64,000 nucleotides of DNA from Nitrosomonas oligotropha (GCF_900106555.1 NZ_FNOE01000006.1:62001-126000), one strand, 5' to 3'. Counted from the first letter of the stretch, positions 1-11,038 are shown. Program-made: numbers and translations. Notes: generated by a model from the sequence alone, not told the origin.

Positions 1-1293
1 CTGCTGGCCGTGCTTAAAGGCGCCCCGGAAATTGTATTGGCGCACTGCAAGCTTGATGGAACGGCACTTACCGGCTGGCAACAACGTATCGATGAACTGG
101 CCGGCAGCGGGCACAAAGTAATCGCCTGTGCTTGGCAAACACTCGATGGCGCGAGCTGGCATGGCGGTGAACCGGATCGCGATTTCATTTTTGCCGGTGC
201 GCTGGCATTCGAAGATCCGGTGCGCGAAGGTGTGCCCGGAGCCGTACTCTTATGCCGCGATGCCCAGATCCGCATCATCATGATAACTGGGGATCATCCC
301 GCCACTGCGCGCGCGGTAGCCAGAGAAATCGGTTTAGGTGGAGCCACGCCGCAGGTGGTAACCGCGGATGAGATCCAAACGCAGTTGGTGCGCGGTGAAT
401 CTGATGTTCTGCGCAACATTGATGTGATCGCGCGCGCCGTGCCCGCACAAAAATTGCTTCTGGTGCAAACACTGCAAAACAGCGGGGAAATCGTCGCCGC
501 TACGGGCGATGGCATTAACGACGTGCCCGCCCTGCAAGCGGCCGATATCGGCATTGCCATGGGACAACGCGGTACCCGCAGTGCACGTGAAGTCGCTGCA
601 ATCGTGTTGCTCGACGACAATTTCCACAGCATCGTGCAAGCCATCGCCGAAGGACGGCAATTATTCACCAACCTGCAGCTGAGCTTCCAATATCTGCTGA
701 TGATTCATTTACCGCTCGTGCTCACCGCCGCGCTCATTCCGCTGGCCGGATACCCGATGCTGTATCTGCCCATTCATATCGTCTGGCTGGAACTGGTCAT
801 TCATCCCACTGCATTGCTGGTATTTCAGGAGATAGCCGGCAATAAAACATTGGTGTACCAGCCGCCCACAAAGCAACTGCGCTTTTTCAGCAGGTGGCAG
901 TGGTTCGCGATGGGATTGGCCGGATTAACCTTAACCGTGATTGTGACGCTGGCTTACATCCGCAGCTTGGGGGCTGGATACGATGTCGATCATGCCCGTG
1001 CGATGGCGCTGGTGACCTTGATCGCCGCCAGCGTGGGAATCACTGCCGTGCTGAGCCGCATGCATTCCAGTGCTGCGTGGTACATCGTCAGCCTCACCAT
1101 TGGATTGTCATGTTTGCTGGTGCAGATACCTGCGCTGGCGGGATTCCTGCACCTCGCACCGCTGCATGTTGACGACTGGCTATTAGCGATTGCCAGCGGA
1201 ATGATCGCTGCGGCATTGACATTACTGGGCCGCGTCAATGGATTGCGTATCTTCCGGGAGCGGCAAACACAATCCCAGCAACACAGCGATTAA
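1..1293 (+). CDS. P-type cation-transporting ATPase, C-terminal part (5' end outside window)
   Basis: This is the C-terminal part of a P-type ATPase that moves a cation across the inner membrane; the frame is open from base 1, so the N-terminus lies upstream. The fragment starts at the nucleotide-binding KGAPE motif. The phosphorylation/hinge region follows with TGDHPATAR and ATGDGINDVPAL (the usual form is GDGxNDAPAL), then IGIAMGQRGTRSAREVA and about six membrane helices from roughly residue 225. The DKTGT aspartate is not in the window. In the helix that carries metal ligands in SERCA-type pumps, the sequence reads WLELVIHPTALLVFQE, with His where Ca2+ pumps have Asp. The substrate is therefore not assigned. 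It converges on exbD. Confidence 0.9.
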   Translation: MLAVLKGAPEIVLAHCKLDGTALTGWQQRIDELAGSGHKVIACAWQTLDGASWHGGEPDRDFIFAGALAFEDPVREGVPGAVLLCRDAQIRIIMITGDHPATARAVAREIGLGGATPQVVTADEIQTQLVRGESDVLRNIDVIARAVPAQKLLLVQTLQNSGEIVAATGDGINDVPALQAADIGIAMGQRGTRSAREVAAIVLLDDNFHSIVQAIAEGRQLFTNLQLSFQYLLMIHLPLVLTAALIPLAGYPMLYLPIHIVWLELVIHPTALLVFQEIAGNKTLVYQPPTKQLRFFSRWQWFAMGLAGLTLTVIVTLAYIRSLGAGYDVDHARAMALVTLIAASVGITAVLSRMHSSAAWYIVSLTIGLSCLLVQIPALAGFLHLAPLHVDDWLLAIASGMIAAALTLLGRVNGLRIFRERQTQSQQHSD

Positions 1294-1337
1294 CTTAACC
1301 GGTCATACAGCCTGCATCAACCGGCTTCAAACAGTTT

Positions 1338-1757
1338 TTATTTTTCAGACGGATCGGTAATAAAACCGATTTTTGTCAGACCGGCTTTGGCTGCAATACT
1401 CATGAGCCGCGCGACATGTTCGTAATGCGCCAGCTTATCGGCGCGAATATGCAATTCGGTATTGGGCGCTTGCGCTACTTTTGCTGCAAAACGCGGCGCC
1501 AACTGCTCCAATGCTACCGGCTCACCATTCCAAAAAAGACTGCCATCCGCGCGAATCGCCAGCTCGACATGCTCAGGCTGGGTGATATTGGGATTGCTTT
1601 CCGCTTTCGGCAAATCGATTTTAACGGAATGCGTCAGCAGCGGAGCCGTGATGATAAAAATAATCAATAGCACCAGCATGACATCCACCAGCGGCACCAC
1701 ATTGATTTCCGACATGGGCGCCTGGCGCCCGCTATCCTGCATGCTTCCAAAGGCCAT
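1338..1757 (-). CDS. exbD: ExbD/TolR-family biopolymer transport protein
   Basis: This 139-residue protein is a subunit of the proton-driven motor that energises TonB. It has a short cytoplasmic N-terminus, one membrane helix beginning VPLVDVMLVLLIIFI with the conserved membrane aspartate (about residue 25), and a periplasmic domain. Length and layout fit ExbD/TolR. It is the last gene of tonB-exbB-exbD; exbB ends 2 nt upstream. ExbD is favoured over TolR because a tonB gene lies in the same operon and tolA, tolB and pal are absent. The 44 nt between it and the convergent ATPase gene show no clear terminator. Confidence 0.9.
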   Translation of the reverse strand: MAFGSMQDSGRQAPMSEINVVPLVDVMLVLLIIFIITAPLLTHSVKIDLPKAESNPNITQPEHVELAIRADGSLFWNGEPVALEQLAPRFAAKVAQAPNTELHIRADKLAHYEHVARLMSIAAKAGLTKIGFITDPSEK

Positions 1758-1759
1758 TC

Positions 1760-2521
1760 TTATTGTCCCCTTTCAATCGCAATATCGGCAGTTCCGGGAA
1801 TAGCCGCCGTAACCGGCGATTGCGATGCGGCTTCCGGCGGTTCATTGTCATCGCCGACGGTGATCAGTATGAACAGATCATGCGCAAAAGCTTCCAAACG
1901 CGCGAGCCAGATCCGGTTACGGCGGACAAAAGCGTTATAAGCCAGCACGGCCGGTATCGCCACCGCCAATCCCAGCGCGGTCATGATCAGAGCTTCACCA
2001 ACCGGACCGGCAACTTTGTCCAAGGTGCCTTGACCGGAAAGTCCGATTTGAATGAGTGCATGATAAATACCCCAGACGGTTCCAAACAAGCCGATATAAG
2101 GCGCGGCCGAACCAGCTGTTGCGATCAATGTAAGGCCATTTTCAACACGCGTCGCTTCCTGATCGATGCCGTTGCGCAAGGTCCGTGTCAGAAATTCGCT
2201 GGTTCCACCAGCTGCAGCCAACTTGTGAGAACTGTGAATTTTGGAATCAGCGGCCGCGTCAATGCCCAGTTTGGCAAGCTCCGCAAAGGCGTTATCCGGC
2301 GCGGCATTTCTGAATTCGACATGCACCGCCTCCAACGAATCAAAACTCCAGAAGTGTTTCAAAAACGCCTCGGCACGGCGCTTCGCCATCAAATTGGCGA
2401 TACTTTTAGTGATGATTAGATACCAGCTTGCCACCGAGAGCGACAACAGCAACACCAGCACGCTCATGCCAACGCCGTCAATCTGATCGAGAAAATTAGA
2501 AAAACCAAGCCCTTGTTCCAT
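1760..2521 (-). CDS. exbB: ExbB/TolQ/MotA-family proton channel protein
   Basis: This 253-residue inner-membrane protein forms the pentameric channel that couples proton flow to TonB. An N-terminal helix lies at about residues 17-38. A cytoplasmic loop follows, then the family signature GSAAPYIGLFGTVWGIYHAL around residues 135-155 and a third helix with ALGLAVAIPAVLAYN. The C-terminus is rich in acidic residues and Ala and is variable. It lies between tonB (3-nt gap) and exbD (2-nt gap), which implies a single transcript. Regulation by iron is likely from the Fur-box-like site upstream of tonB. Confidence 0.92.
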   Translation of the reverse strand: MEQGLGFSNFLDQIDGVGMSVLVLLLSLSVASWYLIITKSIANLMAKRRAEAFLKHFWSFDSLEAVHVEFRNAAPDNAFAELAKLGIDAAADSKIHSSHKLAAAGGTSEFLTRTLRNGIDQEATRVENGLTLIATAGSAAPYIGLFGTVWGIYHALIQIGLSGQGTLDKVAGPVGEALIMTALGLAVAIPAVLAYNAFVRRNRIWLARLEAFAHDLFILITVGDDNEPPEAASQSPVTAAIPGTADIAIERGQ

Positions 2522-2524
2522 GAA

Positions 2525-3229
2525 TTAATTTCCTTGCAGTACAAAATTAAAGGGTTGTAAGGCAACAGCCCGGACCGGCTGGCCATCACGCAGCGATGGA
2601 TTGCATTGCCAGCTCTTCACCGCGCTCAGTGCAGCAGCATCAAGCCGCTCATAGCCGCTGCTGTTAAGAACTTTCGCATTATCGATATGCCCGTTTTCAT
2701 CCAATTCCACACGCAGCACCAGTTTCCCTTCTTCCCCCATGCGCCGGGAAATGGCAGGATATTCGGGCGGCGTTAATTTGGGGCAGGATACCGACAATTC
2801 CGAAGACAGAGCCACCGGTGCTGTTGGCATTTGCTTGGGTGATGCTTCAACCACGGGCGGCGCTGCTGTCACTTGCTCGGTCACCGGCTCCTGCAGCGGT
2901 TTCGGCGCTGGCTCAGCTTGTTTCTTTTCGGAGACTTTCGGGGATTTCGCTACCAGCTGTTCCTGTTTTGGTTTGACCACCGGCTTTTTCACCGGCTGGA
3001 GTTTAACCGGTGCCGGTTCGGGTGATGCTTTAGGCGGCGTAACCGGCGCGGGCGGTGTGATCAATTCGGCAAACAATGTCAGTGCCTGCTCCGGATGTGG
3101 AATCAAACGCTGATGCCACAAAAAATAAAATAGCGCGGCATGGATAACGAGTACAAACAACAGCCCAGGTAATGAAATAAGGCGCTGCTGCCCTAAATAC
3201 TCAATATTTTTCCGGGATAGTGAATGCAT
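2525..3229 (-). CDS. tonB: TonB-family energy transducer
   Basis: This 234-residue protein links the inner-membrane motor to outer-membrane receptors for iron chelates and similar ligands. It has a short N-terminal tail, one membrane helix (about residues 18-38), a long Pro/Lys/Val/Glu-rich spacer (about residues 50-140) that spans the periplasm, and a C-terminal TonB domain. In that domain PEYPAISRRMGEEGKLVLRV, an SSGYERLDAAAL segment and a final VRAVALQPFNFVL strand are visible. It is the first gene of the tonB-exbB-exbD operon and is divergent from the RDD gene; the shared 299-nt region holds a Fur-box-like palindrome. No TonB-dependent receptor lies in the window. Confidence 0.93.
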   Translation of the reverse strand: MHSLSRKNIEYLGQQRLISLPGLLFVLVIHAALFYFLWHQRLIPHPEQALTLFAELITPPAPVTPPKASPEPAPVKLQPVKKPVVKPKQEQLVAKSPKVSEKKQAEPAPKPLQEPVTEQVTAAPPVVEASPKQMPTAPVALSSELSVSCPKLTPPEYPAISRRMGEEGKLVLRVELDENGHIDNAKVLNSSGYERLDAAALSAVKSWQCNPSLRDGQPVRAVALQPFNFVLQGN

Positions 3230-3398
3230 TACAGAATAAACAAATCAGACAGACTTCTTATTTACTTGATCTAAAATACGCCGGACACCGTTGATTTTGA
3301 TTTTTGACTCATCGGCAACAATCCCTGAAAACAACGCTATGCTGCAATTAAACGCGCATTAATTCAGATTAAGCCTGTCAAATAAACATTTTAACGAA

Positions 3399-3417
3399 AA
3401 CGATAATAATTATCAAT
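3399..3417. promoter_or_regulatory. Fur-box-like palindrome between tonB and the RDD gene
   Basis: The 19-bp stretch AACGATAATAATTATCAAT contains GATAATAATTATC, close to the Fur consensus built from GATAAT repeats. It lies about 170 bp upstream of tonB and about 110 bp upstream of the divergent RDD gene. TonB systems are commonly repressed by Fur with iron, so the assignment fits its context. The rest of the 299-nt intergenic region is AT-rich with no other clear element. Which promoter it controls cannot be told from sequence. Confidence 0.6.
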
Positions 3418-3528
3418 AACCAAAGCTTATATTAAATTCCATTTCAACATACAATGTCACCGATTCCGGGCAATTCATGTGCAGTCATCGCACGGATAGT
3501 TTCATCACTTTCATTTACAACAATAAAC

Positions 3529-4020
3529 ATGACCTATTCCACTCCCAGTTTTTGGCGCCGCATCGTCTGCCTGATTTATGATTTTCTTCTGATATTGGCT
3601 GTTTTGTTTATCGCCAGTTTCATTTTTCATTTTATTTTCACCGACACGCAAGCTGCTTATTTCAAACCGCTGTTTCAATGCTATCTGTTTGCCATCATGG
3701 GATACTACTTTACCTGGTTCTGGACCCATGGCGGACAAACGCTCGCGATGCAAACTTGGAAGATGCGGCTTGTCACCGCGGATGGCCACGGCCTGACAAA
3801 AAAACAAGCCATTGCCCGGTACTTATTTTCCTTAGCGGGCATATTCATTTTTGTCGTTATCGATTGGGTTTTTCCCATTAATTTTATTTCTCACTATCAG
3901 CTCGTACTCATCAGCGTTCTTATTTTTGGCTCCGGATTCATTTGGGCATTATTCGATCGCGATCGCCAGTATCTGCATGACCGGTTAGCCAGAACGCGTA
4001 TTATCCGGTTAGAGGAGTAA
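3529..4020 (+). CDS. RDD-family membrane protein
   Basis: This 163-residue inner-membrane protein carries an RDD-type domain. The family signature is seen near the N-terminus (PSFWRRIVCLIYDFLLI), followed by a second hydrophobic helix, then GGQTLAMQTWKMRLVTADG, and later two more helices. The C-terminus ends with DRQYLHDRLARTRII, typical of the family. The frame extends 25 codons upstream to 3454, but the ATG at 3529 is preferred because the family begins just before the RRxxAxxxD-like segment. The cellular role of most RDD proteins is not established; some have been linked to ion transport. It is divergent from tonB. Confidence 0.82.
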   Translation: MTYSTPSFWRRIVCLIYDFLLILAVLFIASFIFHFIFTDTQAAYFKPLFQCYLFAIMGYYFTWFWTHGGQTLAMQTWKMRLVTADGHGLTKKQAIARYLFSLAGIFIFVVIDWVFPINFISHYQLVLISVLIFGSGFIWALFDRDRQYLHDRLARTRIIRLEE

Positions 4021-4123
4021 TTGCCGGACCGGATCACCACTGGCAAGCCAATGATAAATTTTCATTTGTTAGCATAAATTTATATGCAAAATTTACAATT
4101 TAATTTTTAAAAGAATGTATAAT

Positions 4124-4143
4124 AAATTGATTGTTATCAATTT
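4124..4143. promoter_or_regulatory. Perfect 8+8 bp inverted repeat upstream of the GGDEF gene
   Basis: AAATTGAT, a 4-nt spacer (TGTT) and ATCAATTT form a perfect dyad in the AT-rich 211-nt gap between the RDD and GGDEF genes, about 90 bp before the GGDEF start codon. It is not followed by a T-run and lies about 100 bp past the RDD stop. It could be an operator; its binding protein is unknown. Confidence 0.35.
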
Positions 4144-4231
4144 AGTTATGCGCTTATCTGTTCATAAAGTTTAATTTCCGGAATCCGTAAAAATAAGCAA
4201 TCCGACTTTTTTACAAATTACTATATAGCCC

Positions 4232-5173
4232 ATGCGTAGCCAAATTATCTCAGCAGCCGCTGCTTTGAAAGTCTTATTCAGAGAATGTGCAATTCAGGCA
4301 AACATGTTCATTGTCATAGCTTTAATGCTGTGCATTTTTGTCGTTGACTTAAATACTCCATTAGGAGTTGCTGCTGCGGTACCGTATATACTGGTGATAT
4401 TTTCCAGCCTCTGGGTGAGCGGAATCCGGTTTACCTATTGCATTACCGCAATGACGCTTATTCTTACCATCACTGGCTTTTATCTATCTCCCGGCATTGT
4501 AATGCCGATGAATGTCGTAGTATTTAATCGCGGACTGACTTTGTTATTGATTATTTGTTCCGCATTGATGGTCATCAAGATCAAAAAAACGAATAGCGAC
4601 ATGTCCACCTTGCTGACCCAGGTGCTGATTGATCCAATCACCGGCTATAAAAACAGACAGGCTTTTGAATCCGAATTGGATACGGAAATCTTGCGTTCGA
4701 GACGATATCATCGGAGCTTCTCCATCGCGATCATCGATCTCGATCTGCTTAAGCTATTTAGCGATGATTATGATTACAAAAACAAAAATGACTCGATAAA
4801 ACAGATTTCTCACGAGATCAAAACCAATATCAGAATCACCGATCTGTTTTATCGCATTGATATCAATGTATTTGCCATTTTATTTCCGGAAACGGATCTA
4901 TACGAAGCGAAAAAAGTATGCGAATCGGTGCGCAAAAAAGTTTCCACCAAAATGGATAAAAACACTGAAAATAAAATCATGGTCAGCATCGGCATTGCCA
5001 TGCTGGATGAAACCGATAACAAGTTAAAATTGTGTAAACGTGCCGAAGATGCACTCTTTACCGCGAAACGAAACGGCGGAAACCAGGTTTCCACGCTGCC
5101 GCAGATCGTCAATAAAGATAAATCGACGGTTCCTGCGATTTTATCGCGTTCAAGATCGACAGACACCGTTTAA
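4232..5173 (+). CDS. Membrane protein with degenerate GGDEF domain, I-site retained
   Basis: This 313-residue protein has about four membrane helices (residues 25-115), including DLNTPLGVAAAVPYILVI, a segment common in bacterial sensor proteins. A GGDEF-type domain follows from about residue 130. The first metal-ligand region reads IIDLDLLKLF, but the catalytic GGDEF is replaced by DINVF (210-214), so diguanylate cyclase activity is unlikely. The inhibitory I-site RxxD is present as RITD (201-204), exactly five residues before the motif. The late AEDALFTAKRNGGNQV segment is normal. It probably acts as a membrane c-di-GMP sensor; that is an inference. It stands alone, with no EAL or PilZ gene beside it. 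Confidence 0.85.
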   Translation: MRSQIISAAAALKVLFRECAIQANMFIVIALMLCIFVVDLNTPLGVAAAVPYILVIFSSLWVSGIRFTYCITAMTLILTITGFYLSPGIVMPMNVVVFNRGLTLLLIICSALMVIKIKKTNSDMSTLLTQVLIDPITGYKNRQAFESELDTEILRSRRYHRSFSIAIIDLDLLKLFSDDYDYKNKNDSIKQISHEIKTNIRITDLFYRIDINVFAILFPETDLYEAKKVCESVRKKVSTKMDKNTENKIMVSIGIAMLDETDNKLKLCKRAEDALFTAKRNGGNQVSTLPQIVNKDKSTVPAILSRSRSTDTV

Positions 5174-5351
5174 GCTTCTTAGCGTGCGCTTTTTGCCCAT
5201 TTGAGATCGCTAAACACGACTACCACACATCAATACCCGCTGTTAATACAGTAACTAAATGCATTTACTGCTGCATTAAAGAAATTACTGCATATTCTCT
5301 TATATAATTCAGCGTATCCGCCAGACAAAATTTTTCGTTTCTGAGATACCC

Positions 5352-7652
5352 ATGAGTTTAATTAACAAGCCGATGGCCAAGAAATCAAGCGGCCATTCCT
5401 TCTCACCCAGAGTATCCCGGTTATTGCGGGAATCCGGCCTGCTGATACTGATGGGCGCGGCACTTTATCTGGTGTTGATATTTTTCAGTTACGACCGTGG
5501 CGATGCCGGTTGGTCGCATAGCGGCGATTTCAATCAAATCCAGAATGCTGGTGGGCATGCCGGGGCTTGGCTCGCCGATTTGTTGCTGTACTTATTCGGC
5601 GCATCGGCATGGTGGTTGGTGGCATTCTTTCTGTCCGCAATTGCCTGGAGCTACCGCCGCATCGATAGCGCCGGCATTTTTGACCGTCACTCCTTATTCC
5701 TGACCTTGGGCGGTTTTCTCTTACTACTGACCGCCAGCAGCGGACTGGAATCACTGCGGTTTTATTCCATCAATATTGCCCTGCCACTGATGCCGGGTGG
5801 CATGCTGGGCAATGCCATCAGCCATTATCTGTCGCAAATTCTCGGTTTTACTGGCGCGACACTAACCTTACTGATCCTCATCGCTGTCGGCTTTAGTCAG
5901 TTTACCGGGTTGTCGTGGGTGCGATTTGTAGAAAAAATCGGTGAAAGTGTCGAAAATTTGCTGCTCCTGCTAATAAACACTTGGGAAACACGGCAGGATA
6001 AACTCGCCGGTATCATTGCCGCACGAACGCGCGATAAAATCGTCGAAAGCGAAAAAAAACGGGTAGAGAGCACACCATTGCTACATATCGAACCGCCAAC
6101 GACGGTGATTATTAAATCGCAACGCATCATCAAAGAAAAACAACCTTCGTTGTTTTCCGATCTGCCCGATTCTCCGCTGCCGCCTTTGCATCTGCTGGAC
6201 GAGCCGGAAAAAGATTTTGAAGTGCTATCCAAAGAAACTCTCGAGTTCACATCCCGCTTGATCGAACGCAAACTCAAGGAATTCGGCGTCGATGTCAAAG
6301 TGGTTGCGGCTTTCCCAGGACCGGTGATCACCCGGTATGAGGTCGAACCGGCGGTCGGCGTCAAAGGCAATCAAGTCATCAATTTGATTAAGGACCTGGC
6401 GCGCGCATTATCCGTTGCCAGCATCCGCGTGGTTGAAACCATTCCGGGAAAAACCAGCATGGGATTGGAAATCCCCAATCCCAAACGGCAAATCGTGCGC
6501 TTGCAGGAAATTCTCAGTTCGCAGGTCTACGCCGATTCCCCTTCTCCGCTCACCATCGCGCTGGGTAAGGATATCAGCGGCCGCCCGATCGTATCTGATC
6601 TGGCCAAGATGCCGCACGCTTTGGTCGCGGGCACCACCGGCTCGGGCAAGTCGGTCGCGATCAACGCAGTCATTCTCAGCTTGATTTATAAAACCACACC
6701 GGAACAAACCCGCCTGATCCTGATCGATCCCAAAATGCTGGAATTGTCGGTGTACGAAGGCATTCCGCATCTGCTGACGCCGGTTGTCACGGACATGCGC
6801 GAAGCCGCCAGCGCACTGCATTGGTGCGTCGGTGAAATGGAGCGGCGTTACAAGCTGATGTCTGCATTAGGTGTGCGTAACCTCAGCGGCTACAATCAGA
6901 AAATACGCGATGCAGTTAAAAGCGAAGAACCTGTCGTTAATCCATTGCTGCCGCCGGGAGAAGAGCCGGAATATCTGGATGAGTTGCCGCTCATTGTCGT
7001 GGTTATCGATGAACTGGCCGATTTGATGATGGTCGCCGGAAAGAAAGTCGAACACCTGATCGCCCGGCTGGCGCAAAAAGCGCGCGCATCCGGCATCCAT
7101 CTGCTACTGGCGACACAACGCCCGTCGGTCGATGTAATTACCGGTCTGATTAAAGCCAACATTCCGACCCGTATCGCTTTTCAAGTGTCGAGCAAAATCG
7201 ATTCGCGCACCATTCTCGACCAAATGGGTGCGGAAGCCCTGCTCGGCCAAGGCGATATGCTGTATCTGCCGCCCGGCAGCGGTTACCCGCAACGCGTGCA
7301 CGGCGCTTTTGTCGCCGACCACGAAGTACATAAAGTGGTTGAATATCTGAAAGAACATGGCGAACCCAATTACATCGAGGAAATTCTACAAACTGGTGAT
7401 GAAGAAAACGATAGCGGCGATTCCTCCGAACTGAAAAAACCGCAAGGCGGCGAAGCCGATCCGCTTTATGATGAAGCCGTGGCCATCGTCGTCAAAACCC
7501 GCCGCGCATCGATTTCTCTGGTACAAAGGAATTTACGCATCGGCTATAATCGCGCCGCCCGTCTTATTGAAGACATGGAACGCGCCGGTCTGGTCTCATC
7601 GATGCAAAGCAACGGCAACCGGGAGGTATTGGCTCCGGCACGCAACGAATGA
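5352..7652 (+). CDS. ftsK: DNA translocase FtsK
   Basis: This 766-residue hexameric motor pumps DNA at the division septum and brings dif sites together. It has four N-terminal membrane helices (about residues 28-180), a short linker, the alpha/beta RecA-type motor and a C-terminal winged-helix gamma domain. Visible motifs are the Walker [13 protein letters not shown] (about 426-437), Walker [13 protein letters not shown] (about 548-560), [14 protein letters not shown] and the gamma segment with [20 protein letters not shown]. It is shorter than E. coli FtsK because the linker is short, as in SpoIIIE/SftA-size homologues. A TATAAT hexamer at 5303-5308 may be its -10 element. It heads the conserved ftsK-lolA-rarA-serS order. 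Confidence 0.96.
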   Translation: MSLINKPMAKKSSGHSFSPRVSRLLRESGLLILMGAALYLVLIFFSYDRGDAGWSHSGDFNQIQNAGGHAGAWLADLLLYLFGASAWWLVAFFLSAIAWSYRRIDSAGIFDRHSLFLTLGGFLLLLTASSGLESLRFYSINIALPLMPGGMLGNAISHYLSQILGFTGATLTLLILIAVGFSQFTGLSWVRFVEKIGESVENLLLLLINTWETRQDKLAGIIAARTRDKIVESEKKRVESTPLLHIEPPTTVIIKSQRIIKEKQPSLFSDLPDSPLPPLHLLDEPEKDFEVLSKETLEFTSRLIERKLKEFGVDVKVVAAFPGPVITRYEVEPAVGVKGNQVINLIKDLARALSVASIRVVETIPGKTSMGLEIPNPKRQIVRLQEILSSQVYADSPSPLTIALGKDISGRPIVSDLAKMPHALVAGTTGSGKSVAINAVILSLIYKTTPEQTRLILIDPKMLELSVYEGIPHLLTPVVTDMREAASALHWCVGEMERRYKLMSALGVRNLSGYNQKIRDAVKSEEPVVNPLLPPGEEPEYLDELPLIVVVIDELADLMMVAGKKVEHLIARLAQKARASGIHLLLATQRPSVDVITGLIKANIPTRIAFQVSSKIDSRTILDQMGAEALLGQGDMLYLPPGSGYPQRVHGAFVADHEVHKVVEYLKEHGEPNYIEEILQTGDEENDSGDSSELKKPQGGEADPLYDEAVAIVVKTRRASISLVQRNLRIGYNRAARLIEDMERAGLVSSMQSNGNREVLAPARNE

Positions 7653-7705
7653 TCAACTGCCCTGCCGTCATGCGCTTCATACCCCCATTTCATTTTAGGA
7701 ATACT

Positions 7706-8332
7706 ATGGCCCGCTCAAGCTGTCTCGTTTTTCTCCTGCTCGTCAGCAGTCTGATACCCCACTGGGCTGAAGCAGCCGCCATCAACAGCTTGAAAAGCTT
7801 CATCCAGCAAACGCGTACGGTACGCGCTAATTTCTCTCAAACGCTGTACGACAAAAGCGCGCGCACGGTGCAAGAATCGCAAGGCACGATGCAATTCGAA
7901 CGTCCGGAGAAATTCCGCTGGACGTATGATAAACCTTACGAGCAATTGATCGTCGGCGATGGCAGCAAGGTATGGTTTTATGACCGCGATCTGAACCAAG
8001 TCACCGAACGGCCGTTCAATATCGCCATCGGCAGCAGCCCCGCTGCGCTGTTGGCGGGCAGCAGCGCCATCGAAGATAATTTTGAACTGGTTGAATTGGG
8101 TGTGCAAAATGAAATGGAATGGCTCGAAGCTATTCCCAAAAGCAAGGAAAGCGCATTCGAGTTCATCCAAATGGCTTTTTCTCCAGATGGCGTGCTCAAG
8201 ATCATGGCATTACGCGATAATTTCGGCCAGACCACCATCCTGTCATTCTCCGATTGGGACAAAAATCCAACGCTACCCGCCGATTTATTCCAATTCACAC
8301 CGCCTGGAAATGCCGACGTCATCCGTGAGTGA
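7706..8332 (+). CDS. lolA: Outer-membrane lipoprotein carrier protein LolA
   Basis: This 208-residue periplasmic chaperone takes lipoproteins from LolCDE to LolB at the outer membrane. The start at 7706 is chosen because it has AGGA a few bases upstream and gives a clean signal peptide (ARSSCLVFLLLVSSLIPHWA, cleaved near AEA-AAI). The frame also extends 19 codons upstream to 7649. The mature protein shows VRANFSQTLYD, FERPEKFRWTYDKPYEQLIV and DGSKVWFYDRDLNQVT, all typical of LolA. It follows ftsK by 53 nt, and its last 23 nt overlap rarA. Confidence 0.95.
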   Translation: MARSSCLVFLLLVSSLIPHWAEAAAINSLKSFIQQTRTVRANFSQTLYDKSARTVQESQGTMQFERPEKFRWTYDKPYEQLIVGDGSKVWFYDRDLNQVTERPFNIAIGSSPAALLAGSSAIEDNFELVELGVQNEMEWLEAIPKSKESAFEFIQMAFSPDGVLKIMALRDNFGQTTILSFSDWDKNPTLPADLFQFTPPGNADVIRE

Positions 8333-9644
8333 AGCCGGTCTGTTTGCACCGAATCAACCTCAAGTACCGCTGGCGGAACAATTACGTCCCAAACATCTGA
8401 ACGATATCATCGGGCAAAGCCATCTGCTCGGCGCCGGAAAACCGTTACGGCTGGCGTTTGAATCGGGCAAACCGCACTCGATGATTTTGTGGGGCCCGCC
8501 GGGAACCGGCAAAACCACGCTGGCGCGCATCATGTCGACCGAATTCAACAGCGAATTCATTGCGCTGTCCGCCGTGTTGTCCGGCATCAAGGATATCCGC
8601 GCCGCCATCGAGCAAGCCGAATTGACGTTGCAACAAAGCGGACGGCATACCATCCTGTTTGTCGACGAAGTGCATCGTTTCAACAAATCGCAGCAAGATG
8701 CTTTTCTGCCGTATGTCGAACAAGGCTTGATCACCTTTGTCGGCGCGACCACGGAAAACCCATCGTTTGAAGTCAATAACGCGTTACTGTCGCGCGCCCA
8801 GGTTTATGTGCTGACAGCGTTGTCGGAAGCGGAATTGTCCCAGTTATTGGAGCGCGTGCAAAAACTGGCGCTCGGTAACCTGCAATTCTCCGCCGAAGCA
8901 CGGCAACTGTTGATCGAATACGCTGACGGCGACGCCCGGCGTCTGCTGAACTTGCTCGAGCAAATCCATACTGCGGCGGAAACTGGAGCCATCACGCATA
9001 TCGAAAAGGATATGGTCGTTAATACCCTGTCACGCAATAACCGCAACTTCGATAAAGGCGGCGATGCGTTTTACGATCAGATATCCGCGCTGCACAAATC
9101 AGTACGCGGATCCTCGCCGGATGCGGCGCTGTACTGGCTGTGCCGCATGCTCGATGGCGGCGCCGATGCGTTGTATATCGGGCGGCGGTTGATCCGCATG
9201 GCCACGGAAGATATCGGCCTAGCCGATCCGCGCGCCCTGCGCTTGACGCTGGATGCGTGCGAGACTTACGAGCGGCTGGGCAGCCCGGAAGGTGAGCTGG
9301 CGCTGGCACAAGCAACGCTGTATCTCGCCTGCGCACCGAAAAGCAACGCCGCCTATTTGGCTTACAATAAAGCACGCGCACTGGTTGCGCACGACAAATC
9401 GCGCCGCGTGCCGGTGCATTTGCGCAATGCGCCGACAAAACTGATGAAGGATATCGGCTACGGCGATGCCTACCGCTACGCGCACGATTGCCCGGAAGCC
9501 TATGCCGCGAGAGAGAATTATTTTCCGGATGACATGCCCGAAGTCAGTTTTTATCAGCCGACCGCTTACGGCCTGGAACAGAAAATCCGGGAAAAACTGG
9601 CTTATTTGCGCAACCTGGATGAGAAAGCAAAGCATAAAATATAG
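8310..9644 (+). CDS. rarA: Replication-associated recombination protein A (RarA/MgsA AAA+ ATPase)
   Basis: This 444-residue AAA+ ATPase acts at stalled replication forks and is related to clamp loaders. Walker A is WGPPGTGKTTLARIM and Walker B is ILFVDEVHRF; sensor 1 lies in GATTENPSFEVN, and the sensor 2 region and oligomerisation domain follow. The ATG at 8310 gives a length matching E. coli RarA (447); a GTG at 8325 is an alternative. The reading frame stays open back to 8082, but that stretch overlaps lolA in another frame and shows no RarA-like sequence. The C-terminal part (ERLGSPEGELALAQATLYLA) is highly conserved in the family. Confidence 0.95.
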   Translation: MPTSSVSEAGLFAPNQPQVPLAEQLRPKHLNDIIGQSHLLGAGKPLRLAFESGKPHSMILWGPPGTGKTTLARIMSTEFNSEFIALSAVLSGIKDIRAAIEQAELTLQQSGRHTILFVDEVHRFNKSQQDAFLPYVEQGLITFVGATTENPSFEVNNALLSRAQVYVLTALSEAELSQLLERVQKLALGNLQFSAEARQLLIEYADGDARRLLNLLEQIHTAAETGAITHIEKDMVVNTLSRNNRNFDKGGDAFYDQISALHKSVRGSSPDAALYWLCRMLDGGADALYIGRRLIRMATEDIGLADPRALRLTLDACETYERLGSPEGELALAQATLYLACAPKSNAAYLAYNKARALVAHDKSRRVPVHLRNAPTKLMKDIGYGDAYRYAHDCPEAYAARENYFPDDMPEVSFYQPTAYGLEQKIREKLAYLRNLDEKAKHKI

Positions 9645-9664
9645 CTATCCGTATCTATCGATAA

Positions 9665-10996
<1,332 letters not shown>

Positions 10997-11038
10997 AATC
11001 GGACCTCATCTTTTCACCTTCTAATAGGACACGTCATC

